Under the pieces are notes generated by a model. It was not told where the DNA came from. It saw only the letters and a program-made list of their open reading frames with translations, and did no database searches. Below are positions 16,530 to 25,692 of a stretch of DNA of 64,000 nucleotides, one piece after another; position 1 is the stretch's first letter; each line of letters begins with the position of its first letter. A program made the position numbers and the translations under genes. Origin of the DNA: Pseudomonas sp. Tri1 (lineage in GTDB: Bacteria; Pseudomonadota; Gammaproteobacteria; Pseudomonadales; Pseudomonadaceae); NCBI RefSeq assembly GCF_017968885.1, contig NZ_CP072913.1, forward strand, positions 5,186,501 through 5,250,500, in the 5' to 3' direction.

Positions 16530-16856
16530 TCAGCCTGTCACCAACTGCCGCACCGCCACGATCTCCGGCAGGTCGCTGCGCGCCATATACACCCGCAAAG
16601 GTTCGGTAAGGTTGATTCGGTCGTCGATGTGCTGGTCCAGCAGCAACTGGATCCGCTCGCGCTTGAGGGCCATGGTGCCGTCCGCCACAGGGGCCCAGAC
16701 AAATTCGCAGGTGGGGATGATGCCGTCGTCGGCCACGTCCATGCCGAAAGCGTCTTCGCTGAAACGTACGATGTATTGGCCGGTCTTGCGGTTCAGGCCG
16801 ACAAAACCCTTGAGCTGGTCGGCGGCCTGGCAGATGAATGTCGAAGTGGTGCGCAT
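16530..16856 (-). CDS. Conserved hypothetical protein
   Basis: A 108-residue soluble protein, start chosen at the ATG with TGAGGT upstream (protein MRTTSTFICQAADQLKGFVG). No signal peptide or membrane segment. The body (RKTGQYIVRFSEDAFGMDVADDGIIPTCEFVWAPV, then RERIQLLLDQHIDDRINLTEPLRVYMARSDLPEIVAVRQLV) looks like a compact alpha/beta domain. I do not recognise the family; similar proteins seem common in pseudomonads. Convergent with the ABM gene across a REP doublet. Confidence 0.65.
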   Translation of the reverse strand: MRTTSTFICQAADQLKGFVGLNRKTGQYIVRFSEDAFGMDVADDGIIPTCEFVWAPVADGTMALKRERIQLLLDQHIDDRINLTEPLRVYMARSDLPEIVAVRQLVTG

Positions 16857-17100
16857 GGTAAACCTCACGGATGCGTCTCGCAGGACGTCTGATCGATGGT
16901 TTACACACAAGGCAAGTGAACGATGGTTTCAGGTTTCCCTCTGCCGGGGAAACTGGTGCGGCTAAGGGTACTGCAAAGCATCCCGAAAATGCGTGAGAAA
17001 AATCTGCTTTACACATATTTATGTCGGTATAGCGATAGCGCCGATAGCCTTCAGTTGTTAAAAGATAGGTCTTTGCAAAACCTACGAAAGGATCTCGAGC

Positions 17101-18228
17101 ATGCCAGTCACCTTCACCCGCAGTGCGTTGATGCTGAGCCTGTTGCTCGGCTTCGGCCAGACACAGGCCTCCGAGGCCCCAAGCCCCAAGGCCTTGGCGG
17201 CCCTACAGGGCATCCCCCACCCGGCAGTGATCGCCCACCGCGGCGCCTCGTTCGACGCGCCGGAATCCACCGCAGCCTCCTACAAACTGGCCCGCGACCT
17301 GGGCGCCGACTACTTGGAACTGGACCTGCAACGCAGCAAGGATGGCGTCTTGTTCGTCCTGCATGACGACAGCTTGCTGCGCACTACAGATGTCGCGACC
17401 AAGTTTCCCGAGCGCAAGGACAGCGCCGCCAACCAGTTCACCATGGCGGAGCTCAAAACCCTCGACGCCGGCAGTTGGTTCAACGCGGCCTATCCGGACC
17501 GCGCCCGCCCTTCGTTTGTGGGCCTGAAAATCCTGACCCTCGATGAAGTGATCAATATCGCCGAGGGCAACCCTCAGCAAAAACCCGGGCTGTACATCGA
17601 AACCAAGGAGCCGAAGCTGTTCCCCGGCATCGAACGCGACCTGAAGGATAAATTGCAAGACCGCGGCTGGCTGAGCCCGGCCGGCTCAAAACTGGCCAAG
17701 CGCGCCACCGGAGTGGGCCAGGGCAAGGGCAAAGTGGTCTTGCAGACCTTCGAAAAGAGCAGCCTCGAGTTGCTGCACAAAGAGATGCCGAAAGTGCCGA
17801 AGATCCTGCTGCTATGGGTGGGCGAAGGCAACATCGAGCCCAAGTCCAAGGTGCCTTTTGCCGAGTCCGGCGAAACCGACAAGGCAGTTTATTACGCCAA
17901 GCAGGAGCCCAAGGACAGGGCTGAATTCGAAAAATGGGTACAGTCCGCCAAGGCTCTGGGCGCCATCGGTACCGGACCATCCGCAGCGTTGACCCATGGC
18001 GGCAGCCAGAGCTACTCGGACCTGGTGCAACCGTGGATGAACCAGTACACCCATGACCAGGGCCTGCTGGTGCATGTCTACACCGTGGATGAAGCGGTGG
18101 ACTTCAAGAAAGTCATGGATGCAGGCGTCGATGGCATCTTCACCAACCGCACCAGTGAACTGCTCAACTACTTCAAGCGCCCCGAGACTGGCAGCGTCGC
18201 GCAGTTGCTGGAAAAGAACGGCTACTGA
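17101..18228 (+). CDS. glpQ: Glycerophosphodiester phosphodiesterase, periplasmic
   Basis: Hydrolyses glycerophosphodiesters to sn-glycerol 3-phosphate and an alcohol. It has 375 residues with a signal peptide (about 1-23, ends TQAS), so it is a periplasmic GlpQ-type enzyme. GDPD motifs are complete: AHRGASFDAPESTAASY (catalytic His-Arg), ADYLELDLQ (Glu and Asp metal ligands), LHDDSLLRTT (catalytic His) and a later YIETKEP; the C-terminal part has VHVYTVDEAVDFKKVMDAGVDGIFTNR. AAAGGATC precedes the ATG. Monocistronic, with a hairpin at 18242. I found no clear Pho box upstream. Confidence 0.92.
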   Translation: MPVTFTRSALMLSLLLGFGQTQASEAPSPKALAALQGIPHPAVIAHRGASFDAPESTAASYKLARDLGADYLELDLQRSKDGVLFVLHDDSLLRTTDVATKFPERKDSAANQFTMAELKTLDAGSWFNAAYPDRARPSFVGLKILTLDEVINIAEGNPQQKPGLYIETKEPKLFPGIERDLKDKLQDRGWLSPAGSKLAKRATGVGQGKGKVVLQTFEKSSLELLHKEMPKVPKILLLWVGEGNIEPKSKVPFAESGETDKAVYYAKQEPKDRAEFEKWVQSAKALGAIGTGPSAALTHGGSQSYSDLVQPWMNQYTHDQGLLVHVYTVDEAVDFKKVMDAGVDGIFTNRTSELLNYFKRPETGSVAQLLEKNGY

Positions 18229-18241
18229 CCACCCCAAACAT

Positions 18242-18272
18242 GCCTATGGGGTAAAGACTTTTCCCCATAGGC
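18242..18272 (+). terminator. Hairpin after glpQ
   Basis: Perfect 10-bp stem GCCTATGGGG / CCCCATAGGC with an 11-base loop, 13 bases past the glpQ stop. There is no T-run after it, so termination may be partial. Confidence 0.5.
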
Positions 18273-18382
18273 CCTACTCGGCACTTCAGATGTTTTTTCG
18301 AATTAAGGGTGAATTAAGTTGCCAGAGATAATCTGGCCCCACTTGAACGACTCACCCCTTAATGACACCAAGGAAAGAACTT

Positions 18383-18688
18383 ATGAAAACTTTGACTGCC
18401 CTGTTCACCGCTGCCGCCCTGACCCTCACCGCTGGCCTGGCCCAAGCGGATGTGCGAGTTGACCAGATCCCACAACTGGTCAAGGAAGGCAAGATCAAGT
18501 CGCTTGAGTCGATGAACGAAGAAGCCCTGAAGTTGCACCCGGGCGCGACCATCACCGACACCGACCTGGATAACCACTTCAACGGTTATGAGTATGAAGT
18601 CGAATTGAAAACTGCCGATGGCAAAGAGTTCGATGTTGATTTCGATGCCACGACCGGCAAAGTCTTGAGCAACAAGCAAGATACTTGA
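18383..18688 (+). CDS. Exported PepSY-domain protein
   Basis: A 101-residue exported protein. A signal peptide covers residues 1-22 (MKTLTALFTAAALTLTAG ... LAQA), then one PepSY domain (about 23-101) with LVKEGKIKSLESMNEEALKLHPGATI and GYEYEVELKTADGKEFDVDFDATTGKVL. PepSY modules inhibit peptidases or bind metals or ligands in the periplasm; the partner is unknown. AAGGAAAGAACTT makes the ATG at 18383 the better start than 18362. Single gene ended by the bidirectional terminator at 18697. Confidence 0.85.
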   Translation: MKTLTALFTAAALTLTAGLAQADVRVDQIPQLVKEGKIKSLESMNEEALKLHPGATITDTDLDNHFNGYEYEVELKTADGKEFDVDFDATTGKVLSNKQDT

Positions 18689-18696
18689 TCCGTCAG

Positions 18697-18738
18697 AAAA
18701 AAAGAGCCGCGCAACTTTAGGGTTGCGCGGCTCTTTTG
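18697..18738. terminator. Bidirectional terminator between PepSY and chemoreceptor genes
   Basis: Long stem AAAAGAGCCGCGCAAC / GTTGCGCGGCTCTTTT with a short loop, A-run on one side and T-run on the other, between convergent genes. Confidence 0.9.
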
Positions 18739-18767
18739 CATTTTTCGATAACTAACGAAAACGACCG

Positions 18768-20393
18768 TCAGGCGCTCAACCGAGCCGTCACTTCATTCAA
18801 CTGCCCCGACAAGCCGTGCAGATCCCGACTGGCGGCTTCGGTGCGTTGCACATTGTCCAGGTTAGTGCTGGCGATGCAGGTGATTTCAGTCAGGTTGCGC
18901 GAAATATCTTCGGCCACGGAGGTCTGCTCTTCGGCTGCGGTGGCGATCTGGCGGTTCATGTCGCGAATCGCTTCGACAGCCTGGGTAATGCGTTCGAGCA
19001 TCGCACCGGCCTGGGTCACTTGCTCCACACTTTCTTCGCTGCGGGACTGCCCGCTCTCAATGGCGTGGGCCGCGTCCACCGCACCCGTTTGTACTGTCTG
19101 GATGATCTGGTTGATCTCGATGATCGACGAGGCCGTACGCTGGGCCAGGCTGCGTACCTCATCGGCGACCACCGCGAAACCGCGCCCCGCCTCCCCGGCC
19201 CGCGCTGCTTCAATGGCAGCATTGAGGGCCAGCAGGTTGGTCTGTTCGGCGATCCCGCGGATCACTTCCAGCACCTTGCCGATACGCCCGCTGTCGGTTT
19301 CCAACTGACGGATGACCGTGGCTGTGTTGGCGATTTCGCCACGCATCCGGGTGATGGTGTGGATAGTCCCTTGCATGACCTTCTCGCCCTGTTGCGCCGA
19401 TTGGTCGGCGTCATCGGCTGCCCGCGCCGCGTCGGCGGCATGACGGGCCACTTCTTGGGCCGTGGCGGACATTTCGTTCATCGCCGTCGCCACCTGATCG
19501 GTGCGTTCGAATTGCTCGCTGGTGCCCTGGCTCATCAGGCTGGCGATGGCATTGAGCTCACCGCTGGCACTGTCCAGCTCCGTGGCACTGCGTTGCAGGC
19601 GGGTAAAGGTTTCGGCCAGGAAATCACGCAATGTGTTGGCCGCTACCGCCAGATTGCCCAACTCGTCCTGACGGTTGCTCGTCACACGCTCGGCGAAACG
19701 CCCATGACTCAGTCGGGTCACGTATTCGATCAGGTTACGGATCGGCTGAACCAGGTTGCGATTGACCAGCCACAAGCTGAACAATCCAATCAGCGCACCC
19801 GACACCAGCATGACCACGGTGCCGAGCATAATCGTGCGATCGGCACCGGCGCTGATCAGCATCGATTGCTCGGTGCCCAACTGGCGCAACTGCACCACCA
19901 ACGCACTCATTTGTTCACTGGCCGCACGGTCCACACCCTTGACCGCCGCATCGCCTGCCGCCGGATCGCCACCGGAGGCGATAAAGGCATCACGGCCCTT
20001 TTGGTAGGCCGCGCCCAACTGACGATGCTCATCGCGCAGCGCCTCGATACCCGTCTTGATTGGCGCCGGCACGCCTTCACGCCCGCTCAATTCGCCCAGG
20101 ATGCCCTGGACATCACGCTGACGCTCCTCGAACTGCTTCCAGTATTTATCCAGGTCCGCTGACTGCTTGCCGCGCAGCAGGACGTTTTTCCATTCCTGCA
20201 CCTGCACCTTGAACTGCAGGTTGGCCTCGTCGATCAACTGCGAGGCGCGCAACGGTCCATCGATCAGGTTGCGATAGCTCTGGACACCGTTGGAAAGGAA
20301 ATGAAAGGACGCCAGGGCGATCAGCAACATCGCCAACAGGCTGCCGCTCAGCAGGGCGAGAATCTGGGCTCTCAGGGATTTTTGTAGAAACAT
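18768..20393 (-). CDS. Methyl-accepting chemotaxis protein
   Basis: Membrane chemoreceptor of 541 residues signalling to CheA/CheW. The order is TM1 (about 9-31), a helical periplasmic ligand domain of about 150 residues (4HB/HBM-like), TM2 (about 188-208), HAMP (about 210-262) and the cytoplasmic signalling coiled coil. The conserved hairpin tip is intact: ... [34 protein letters not shown] .... The start at 20393 gives a typical short cytoplasmic N-terminus ([12 protein letters not shown]); the frame is open to 20612 but without receptor-like sequence. No C-terminal CheR-docking pentapeptide. The ligand cannot be predicted. Confidence 0.92.
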   Translation of the reverse strand: MFLQKSLRAQILALLSGSLLAMLLIALASFHFLSNGVQSYRNLIDGPLRASQLIDEANLQFKVQVQEWKNVLLRGKQSADLDKYWKQFEERQRDVQGILGELSGREGVPAPIKTGIEALRDEHRQLGAAYQKGRDAFIASGGDPAAGDAAVKGVDRAASEQMSALVVQLRQLGTEQSMLISAGADRTIMLGTVVMLVSGALIGLFSLWLVNRNLVQPIRNLIEYVTRLSHGRFAERVTSNRQDELGNLAVAANTLRDFLAETFTRLQRSATELDSASGELNAIASLMSQGTSEQFERTDQVATAMNEMSATAQEVARHAADAARAADDADQSAQQGEKVMQGTIHTITRMRGEIANTATVIRQLETDSGRIGKVLEVIRGIAEQTNLLALNAAIEAARAGEAGRGFAVVADEVRSLAQRTASSIIEINQIIQTVQTGAVDAAHAIESGQSRSEESVEQVTQAGAMLERITQAVEAIRDMNRQIATAAEEQTSVAEDISRNLTEITCIASTNLDNVQRTEAASRDLHGLSGQLNEVTARLSA

Positions 20394-20756
20394 GGAGGGG
20401 ATCTCTTGAGAAGAAAAAACAAACGAACTCACGGAACGACGCGCCCCGACCTCCATGTCCGTGTCGCAACCGAATGCGCGGGAATATGTACACACCATCG
20501 GCCTGCCAGGGGCGTTCTTGAGCCTTCCCGACCATCGGTAGCCAGCGGGAGTGATCGGTTGTCTGACCTCAAAAAAACGATGCGACAACCAAAGCGCAGC
20601 GATCTGCGCCATCCATCATCGATGGACATTGCAACTCCCGGTAACTGCCGGTTTGGCGGCGCTGCACAACTGTCACAAAACCATCAAGAAAGCTTGCGAA
20701 GATGGTGCTCAAGTGAACCTGTAGCCGCGACAGGCACTTCCCGCCAGCGAGACTTC
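20394..20756. other. Divergent intergenic region, chemoreceptor/ZntB-like gene
   Basis: About 360 bases holding the promoters of two divergent genes. One inverted repeat is visible (GGTTGTC near 20557, GACAACC near 20583). I see no other recognisable site and no gene. Confidence 0.5.
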
Positions 20757-21779
20757 ATGAACCACAGCATTGATCAAAGCCACCGCGATCCGGACCTGTT
20801 CGGCCTGCTCTACGGATTCCGTTTCCAACCCGGCGAGCGCGGGCAGGAGATAGATTCGGCTCAGGCCTTACGGAGCCTGCAACACCCGCAAGAGGCCGAT
20901 GAGTTCCTCTGGCTGCACCTGAACCTGGCTCATGCCGCGTGCGAGCGCTGGATGAAAAGCCATCTGACCTTGCCAGATGAGTTTTTCGAAGCCCTGCACG
21001 AAGGCTCGCGCTCGACCCGCATCGAGCATGTCGACTCGGCATTGCTGGCCGTGGTGAACGATGTCGTGTTCAACCTCAGCAACATGGTGTCCTCGGATGT
21101 CTCCACATTGTGGGTTTGCGTGCACAGCCGATTGATCGTCAGCGCGCGCCTGCAACCCCTGCACTCGGTCGACAAGCTGCGCTCGTCGGTCAAGGCCGGC
21201 GAGCGTTTTCGCTCGCCAGTGGAATTACTCGTGCACCTGCTGCGCGACCAAGGCGAAGTACTGACCCAGATCGTGCGCAAGACCAGCCTCAGCGTCGATC
21301 AGGTCGAAGATCAGTTGCTGTCCTCGCGGCTGTCCACCAACCGCGCCGAGCTGGGCAGCAACCGTCGGGTACTGGTGCGCCTGCAACGCTTGCTGGCCCT
21401 GGAGCCAGGTTCATTGCTGCGCCTGCTCAACCGCCCGCCGCAATGGTTGCAGAAAGAAGACGTCAAGGAGCTGCGCAAATCCACCGAGGAATTCGCCCTG
21501 ATCATCAACGACCTCACCGCATTGAGCGAACGGATCAAACTGCTACAGGAAGAAATCGCCGCCAACCTCAACGAACAAAGCAACCGCACCCTGTTCACCC
21601 TGACGGTGGTCACGGTGTTGGCGTTGCCCATCAACATCATTGCCGGTTTCTTTGGCATGAACGTCGGTGGCGTGCCGCTTGCTGGTGATCCAGAAGGCTT
21701 CTGGATCCTGGTGGCGCTGGTCGCAACCTTCACGCTGATTGCTGGCCGCTGGGCATTTCGCAAGCGCCGCGACTATTGA
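20757..21779 (+). CDS. CorA/ZntB-family divalent-cation transporter
   Basis: Inner-membrane transporter of 340 residues. The long cytoplasmic N-terminal funnel (about 1-280) ends in coiled helices, followed by two C-terminal membrane segments. The family signature GMN is present in IIAGFFGMNVGGVPLAGDPEGFWIL (about residue 300). The MNVGGVP loop and N-terminal pattern are nearer ZntB (zinc) than classic CorA (magnesium), an inference from motif similarity. Start at 20757 (MNHSIDQSHRDPDLFGLLYGF). Single gene. Confidence 0.85.
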   Translation: MNHSIDQSHRDPDLFGLLYGFRFQPGERGQEIDSAQALRSLQHPQEADEFLWLHLNLAHAACERWMKSHLTLPDEFFEALHEGSRSTRIEHVDSALLAVVNDVVFNLSNMVSSDVSTLWVCVHSRLIVSARLQPLHSVDKLRSSVKAGERFRSPVELLVHLLRDQGEVLTQIVRKTSLSVDQVEDQLLSSRLSTNRAELGSNRRVLVRLQRLLALEPGSLLRLLNRPPQWLQKEDVKELRKSTEEFALIINDLTALSERIKLLQEEIAANLNEQSNRTLFTLTVVTVLALPINIIAGFFGMNVGGVPLAGDPEGFWILVALVATFTLIAGRWAFRKRRDY

Positions 21780-21921
21780 ACATGACCTGTCCAGACAACC
21801 CCTTTTGTCGGCACAGCGGGATTTAAAAGTCTTTTTGTCATTTCTCCTGGGGTATCCTGCCCAGGCTTTTTAAAAGCGCGGATCTACCAGATCTATCAAC
21901 AGACTTTGCGAGGAGCGCGAT

Positions 21922-22065
21922 ATGCACGAGATCCCTAATCTCCCCTTCCCAAGCCTGCACGACACTGAGCAGACGACCACGCTACAAGCCGGGGGGCAAC
22001 CAGACGCCCAGCAACCCGAGCCGAAAGAAGCCACTGAACGCCGCCAGGCTGACAGCGAAGACTGA
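21922..22065 (+). CDS. Small hypothetical protein (47 aa)
   Basis: Short reading frame starting MHEIPNLPFPSLHD and ending RRQADSED, with a strong ribosome-binding site GAGGAGCGCGAT. The product is acidic and rich in Gln, Pro and Glu, probably disordered, with no signal peptide or motif. It lies between the ZntB-like gene and another short gene, and a perfect hairpin follows 21 bases after the stop. Function unknown. Confidence 0.5.
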   Translation: MHEIPNLPFPSLHDTEQTTTLQAGGQPDAQQPEPKEATERRQADSED

Positions 22066-22085
22066 TTGACCCGCACCACCAGACC

Positions 22086-22117
22086 GTGTGGAAAGCGCTA
22101 ATATGCGCTTTCCACAC
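22086..22117. terminator. Perfect hairpin between two small genes
   Basis: 13-bp perfect stem GTGTGGAAAGCGC / GCGCTTTCCACAC with loop TAATAT. It follows the 47-aa gene and precedes the 64-aa gene by 24 bases. No T-run, so it may be a processing or leader element instead. Confidence 0.45.
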
Positions 22118-22141
22118 TGCCTGAATCCTGAGCCCCGCACC

Positions 22142-22336
22142 ATGACCGATGACTCCCCGACCTTCAGCGAAGCCCAAGCCAGCGTCCTGATCGGCACCGC
22201 CGAGAAAATGGTCGATATCTGGACACGCCTTTCTCCCGAGAAGCAAACCGCCCTGCTGGCTCGTTTCGGCACCGAAGAAAACGCCCTTGCGGCACTGGTC
22301 ACCACGCACCTGGTCGGCGGGCAAAACGACCGCTGA
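22142..22336 (+). CDS. Small hypothetical protein (64 aa)
   Basis: Helical cytoplasmic protein of 64 residues (MTDDSPTFSEAQASVLIG ... LVGGQNDR), acidic at the start with one amphipathic region TAEKMVDIWTRLSPEKQTALLARFG. No family recognised. It precedes the MFS gene by about 100 bases on the same strand; the start is set by the only ATG after the hairpin. Confidence 0.6.
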   Translation: MTDDSPTFSEAQASVLIGTAEKMVDIWTRLSPEKQTALLARFGTEENALAALVTTHLVGGQNDR

Positions 22337-22438
22337 GCAACCATTGGGCAAATAGTTTTACTTTTCCACGCGCAGCCACCACGGTCGCCGTTATCATAAG
22401 CAGCCTATCTATCCTGCTGCTCCGTGGACCTTTACCCC

Positions 22439-23638
22439 ATGACAGATTCCCAGCGCCCCCTGGCGGTCACGCTGCAAGTCGTTTCCATCGTCCTGTTCAC
22501 CTTCATTGGCTACCTGAATATCGGCATTCCCCTGGCCGTGCTGCCTGGGTATGTCCACGGCGAGTTGGGTTTCGGCGCGGTGATCGCCGGGCTGGTGATC
22601 AGCGTGCAGTACCTGGCCACCCTGCTCAGCCGTCCTTACTCAGGAAAAATCATCGACAACCTGGGCAGCAAGCGTGCGGTCATGTTCGGCCTCGCCGGCT
22701 GCGGGCTGAGCGGTGTGTTCATGCTGGTGTCTGCCTGGACGCCCCATCTGCCAACGTTCAGCCTGATCAGCCTGTTGATCGGGCGCCTGGTGCTGGGCAG
22801 CGCGGAAAGCCTGGTGGGCTCCGGCTCGATTGGCTGGGGCATCGGCCGGGTCGGTGCGGCGAATACCGCGAAGGTGATTTCCTGGAACGGTATTGCCAGC
22901 TACGGCGCGCTGGCCATTGGTGCACCGCTGGGGGTATGGCTGGTCAATCGCCTGGGCCTGTGGAGCATGGGCGTCAGCATTATCATGCTGGGTCTGTTGG
23001 GCTTGGCACTGGCCTGGCGCAAGACCGCCGCGCCCATCGTCGCTGGCGAGCGCCTGCCGTTCATGCACGTGCTGGGGCGCGTCCTGCCCCACGGCTGCGG
23101 CCTGGCCCTGGGCTCCATCGGGTTTGGCACCATCGCCACGTTCATCACCCTGTATTACGCAACGCAGCACTGGGACAACGCCGTGCTGTGCCTGAGCCTG
23201 TTTGGCGCCAGCTTCATCGGCGCGCGCTTGCTCTTTGGCAACCTGATCAACCGCCTGGGCGGCTTTCGCGTGGCGATTGCCTGCCTGTCGGTGGAAACCC
23301 TGGGGCTGTTGCTGCTGTGGCTCGCACCGGACGCCCATTGGGCCCTGGCGGGCGCGGCGTTGAGCGGTTTTGGCTTTTCCCTGGTGTTTCCGGCGCTGGG
23401 CGTGGAGGCCGTCAATCTGGTGCCGGCCTCCAGCCGTGGTGCGGCGGTGGGCGCTTATTCGCTATTCATCGACTTGTCGTTGGGGATCACCGGGCCACTG
23501 GCCGGTGCAGTCGCTGCGGGCTTCGGCTTTGCCTCGATCTTTCTGTTCGCCGCTCTGGCGGCCCTGGGTGGGCTGGCATTGAGCATCTACCTGTACCGGC
23601 AGGCGCCGAAGTACCGCGAAAAACGCGAGAAAAACTAG
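22439..23638 (+). CDS. MFS transporter, YhhS-like
   Basis: Inner-membrane permease of 399 residues with 12 predicted segments in two halves, in the YhhS/YfcJ branch (arabinose/drug exporter-like). The loop 2-3 motif is [20 protein letters not shown] and the signature repeats in the second half around [17 protein letters not shown]. Substrate unknown; YhhS-type proteins are usually called exporters. I prefer the ATG at 22439 over an in-frame GTG at 22424. Its stop overlaps that of the convergent arfB by 4 bases. Confidence 0.85.
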   Translation: MTDSQRPLAVTLQVVSIVLFTFIGYLNIGIPLAVLPGYVHGELGFGAVIAGLVISVQYLATLLSRPYSGKIIDNLGSKRAVMFGLAGCGLSGVFMLVSAWTPHLPTFSLISLLIGRLVLGSAESLVGSGSIGWGIGRVGAANTAKVISWNGIASYGALAIGAPLGVWLVNRLGLWSMGVSIIMLGLLGLALAWRKTAAPIVAGERLPFMHVLGRVLPHGCGLALGSIGFGTIATFITLYYATQHWDNAVLCLSLFGASFIGARLLFGNLINRLGGFRVAIACLSVETLGLLLLWLAPDAHWALAGAALSGFGFSLVFPALGVEAVNLVPASSRGAAVGAYSLFIDLSLGITGPLAGAVAAGFGFASIFLFAALAALGGLALSIYLYRQAPKYREKREKN

Positions 23639-24048
23639 AAGTCCACCTTGCCACGCCCAGCCTTGATCGAGCCGCGCTTGGTCTTGGATTCCAGGCGACG
23701 CTTTTTCGAGCCCAGGGTCGGCTTGGTCGGGCGACGCTTCTTTTCGACCTTGGTGGCGCTGAGGATCAACTCCGTCAGGCGCTCCAGGGCATCGGCCCGG
23801 TTCTGTTCCTGCGTGCGATATTGCTGGGCCTTGATGATCAGCACGCCGTCGCTGGTAATACGACTGTCGCGCAAGGCCAGCAAGCGCTCCTTGTAGAACT
23901 CGGGCAAGGACGAGGCCGGAATGTCGAAGCGCAAGTGCACGGCGCTGGACACCTTATTGACGTTCTGCCCCCCGGCACCCTGGGCGCGGATAGCCGTCAG
24001 CTCGATCTCGGCGTCCGGGATGTGCACAGCGTTGGAAATCACCAGCAT
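23635..24048 (-). CDS. arfB: Alternative ribosome-rescue factor B
   Basis: Codon-independent peptidyl-tRNA hydrolase (YaeJ/ICT1 type) that frees ribosomes stalled without a stop codon. It has 137 residues. The catalytic GGQ is present at about residues 26-28 ([22 protein letters not shown]), and the basic C-terminal tail [24 protein letters not shown] enters the empty mRNA channel in this family. There is no RF codon-recognition domain, which separates it from PrfA/B. Convergent with the MFS gene. Confidence 0.95.
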   Translation of the reverse strand: MLVISNAVHIPDAEIELTAIRAQGAGGQNVNKVSSAVHLRFDIPASSLPEFYKERLLALRDSRITSDGVLIIKAQQYRTQEQNRADALERLTELILSATKVEKKRRPTKPTLGSKKRRLESKTKRGSIKAGRGKVDF

Positions 24049-24108
24049 GGAAAGCGTCCGGTATCAGGCCCTACAGGATACCGCGAATCCCCCAGCCAAC
24101 GATCAACC

Positions 24109-24203
24109 TTGTGGGAGCGAGCTTGCTCGCGATAGCGGTGTGTCAGTGGTGAAGATATAGGCTGCTGTACCGCTGCCATCGCGAACAAGCTCGCACCCAC
24201 AAG
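24109..24203. repeat. REP doublet
   Basis: Inverted pair: GTGGGAGCGAGCTTGCTCGC at the left and GCGAACAAGCTCGCACCCAC at the right, with about 30 bases between. Confidence 0.85.
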
Positions 24204-24230
24204 GGGGATTGTGTCTTGCCTTAAAACAAC

Positions 24231-24253
24231 AAACCCGGCGCCAGGCCGGGTTT
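24231..24253 (-). terminator. Terminator of aroP
   Basis: Stem AAACCCGGC / GCCGGGTTT directly past the aroP stop on the minus strand; TTGTTG follows. Confidence 0.75.
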
Positions 24254-24273
24254 GTCATGTTCCCAGGACGTTT

Positions 24274-25692
24274 TTACTTGGCAGCCGCCGCCACAGCCAG
24301 TTCATGCCGGGCACTGCGCTTGTTCTTGATCAAGTAGCACACCCACATGAACACCACCCACACCGGAATCGCATAGACCGATATCTGGATGCCGGGGATC
24401 AACAACATCACGCCCAGGATGAACACCACGAACGCCAGGCAGATGTAGTTGCCGTACGGGTACCACAGCGCCTTGAACAACGGTGTCTGACGGGTCTGGT
24501 TCATGTGTTGGCGGAACTTGAAGTGCGAGTAGCTGATCATCGCCCAGTTGATCACCAGGGTCGCGACCACCAGGGACATCAGCAGCTCCAGCGCGTGCTG
24601 CGGGATCAGGTAGTTCAGTAACACCGCCACCAGCGTCACGGCCGCCGAAGCGAGGATCGAACGCACCGGCACGCCGCGCTTGTCGATCTTGGCCAGGACC
24701 TTGGGCGCATCGCCCTGCTCGGCCATGCCCAACAGCATGCGGCTGTTGCAGTAGGTACCGCTGTTGTACACCGACAACGCGGCGGTCAACACCACGAAGT
24801 TGAGGATATGGGCTGCGGTGTTGCTGCCCAGCATCGAGAACACCTGCACGAACGGGCTACCGCTGTAGGCATCGCCGGAGGCATTGAGGGTGGTCAGCAG
24901 GCTGTCCCAAGGCGTCAGGGACAACAGCACCACCAGGGCACCGATGTAGAAAATCAGGATCCGGTAGATCACCTGGTTAATGGCCTTGGGGATCACCGTT
25001 TTCGGTTTGTCCGCCTCGGCGGCGGTGAAACCGAGCATCTCCAGGCCCCCGAAGGAAAACATGATGATCGCCATCGCCATCACCAACCCGCTCACGCCGT
25101 TGGGGAAGAATCCACCGTGGGACCACAGGTTGGTCACCGACGCTTGCGGGCCGCCATGGCCGCTGACCAGCAGGTAGCTGCCCAAGGCAATCATGCCGAC
25201 AATCGCCACGACCTTGATGATCGCGAACCAGAATTCGGCCTCGCCAAAGACTTTGACGTTGGCCAGGTTGATGGCGTTGATCAGCACGAAAAACGCAGCG
25301 GCCGACGCCCAGGTCGGAATGTCCGGCGCCCAGTAGTGAATGTACTTGCCAACCGCGGTCAGTTCCGACATACCCACCAGGATGTAGAGAATCCAGCAGT
25401 TCCAGCCCGACAGGAAACCAGCAAAACCGCCCCAGTACTTGTGGGCAAAGTGACTGAAGGAACCGGCCACCGGCTCTTCGACAATCATTTCACCCAACTG
25501 GCGCATGATCATGAAGGCGATGAAGCCGCAAATGGCGTAGCCGAGGATCATCGACGGGCCGGCTGACTTCAGCACCCCCGCCGAACCGAGGAACAGGCCT
25601 GTACCAATCGCGCCGCCGAGGGCGATCAGTTGAATGTGGCGATTTTTCAGGCCGCGCTTCAGCTCGCCTGAATGCGAATTTTGTCCACTCAT
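24274..25692 (-). CDS. aroP: Aromatic amino-acid permease, AroP-like
   Basis: APC-superfamily proton symporter of 472 residues with 12 membrane segments. The N-terminus (LKRGLKNRHIQLIALGGAIGTGLFLGSAGV) and GEMIVEEPVAGSFSHFAHKYWGGFAGFLSGWN are near-identical in pattern to E. coli AroP/PheP, and VVLTAALSVYNSGTYCNSRML is the matching segment 8-9. Import of Phe, Tyr and Trp is therefore expected; other amino-acid permeases of this family (GabP, AnsP, CycA) fit less well. Monocistronic with its own terminator. Confidence 0.88.
   Translation of the reverse strand: MSGQNSHSGELKRGLKNRHIQLIALGGAIGTGLFLGSAGVLKSAGPSMILGYAICGFIAFMIMRQLGEMIVEEPVAGSFSHFAHKYWGGFAGFLSGWNCWILYILVGMSELTAVGKYIHYWAPDIPTWASAAAFFVLINAINLANVKVFGEAEFWFAIIKVVAIVGMIALGSYLLVSGHGGPQASVTNLWSHGGFFPNGVSGLVMAMAIIMFSFGGLEMLGFTAAEADKPKTVIPKAINQVIYRILIFYIGALVVLLSLTPWDSLLTTLNASGDAYSGSPFVQVFSMLGSNTAAHILNFVVLTAALSVYNSGTYCNSRMLLGMAEQGDAPKVLAKIDKRGVPVRSILASAAVTLVAVLLNYLIPQHALELLMSLVVATLVINWAMISYSHFKFRQHMNQTRQTPLFKALWYPYGNYICLAFVVFILGVMLLIPGIQISVYAIPVWVVFMWVCYLIKNKRSARHELAVAAAAK

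Noticed and set aside
17000..17100. Pho box upstream of glpQ
   Set aside because: No pair of CTGTCAT-like 7-mers with 4-base spacing is visible.
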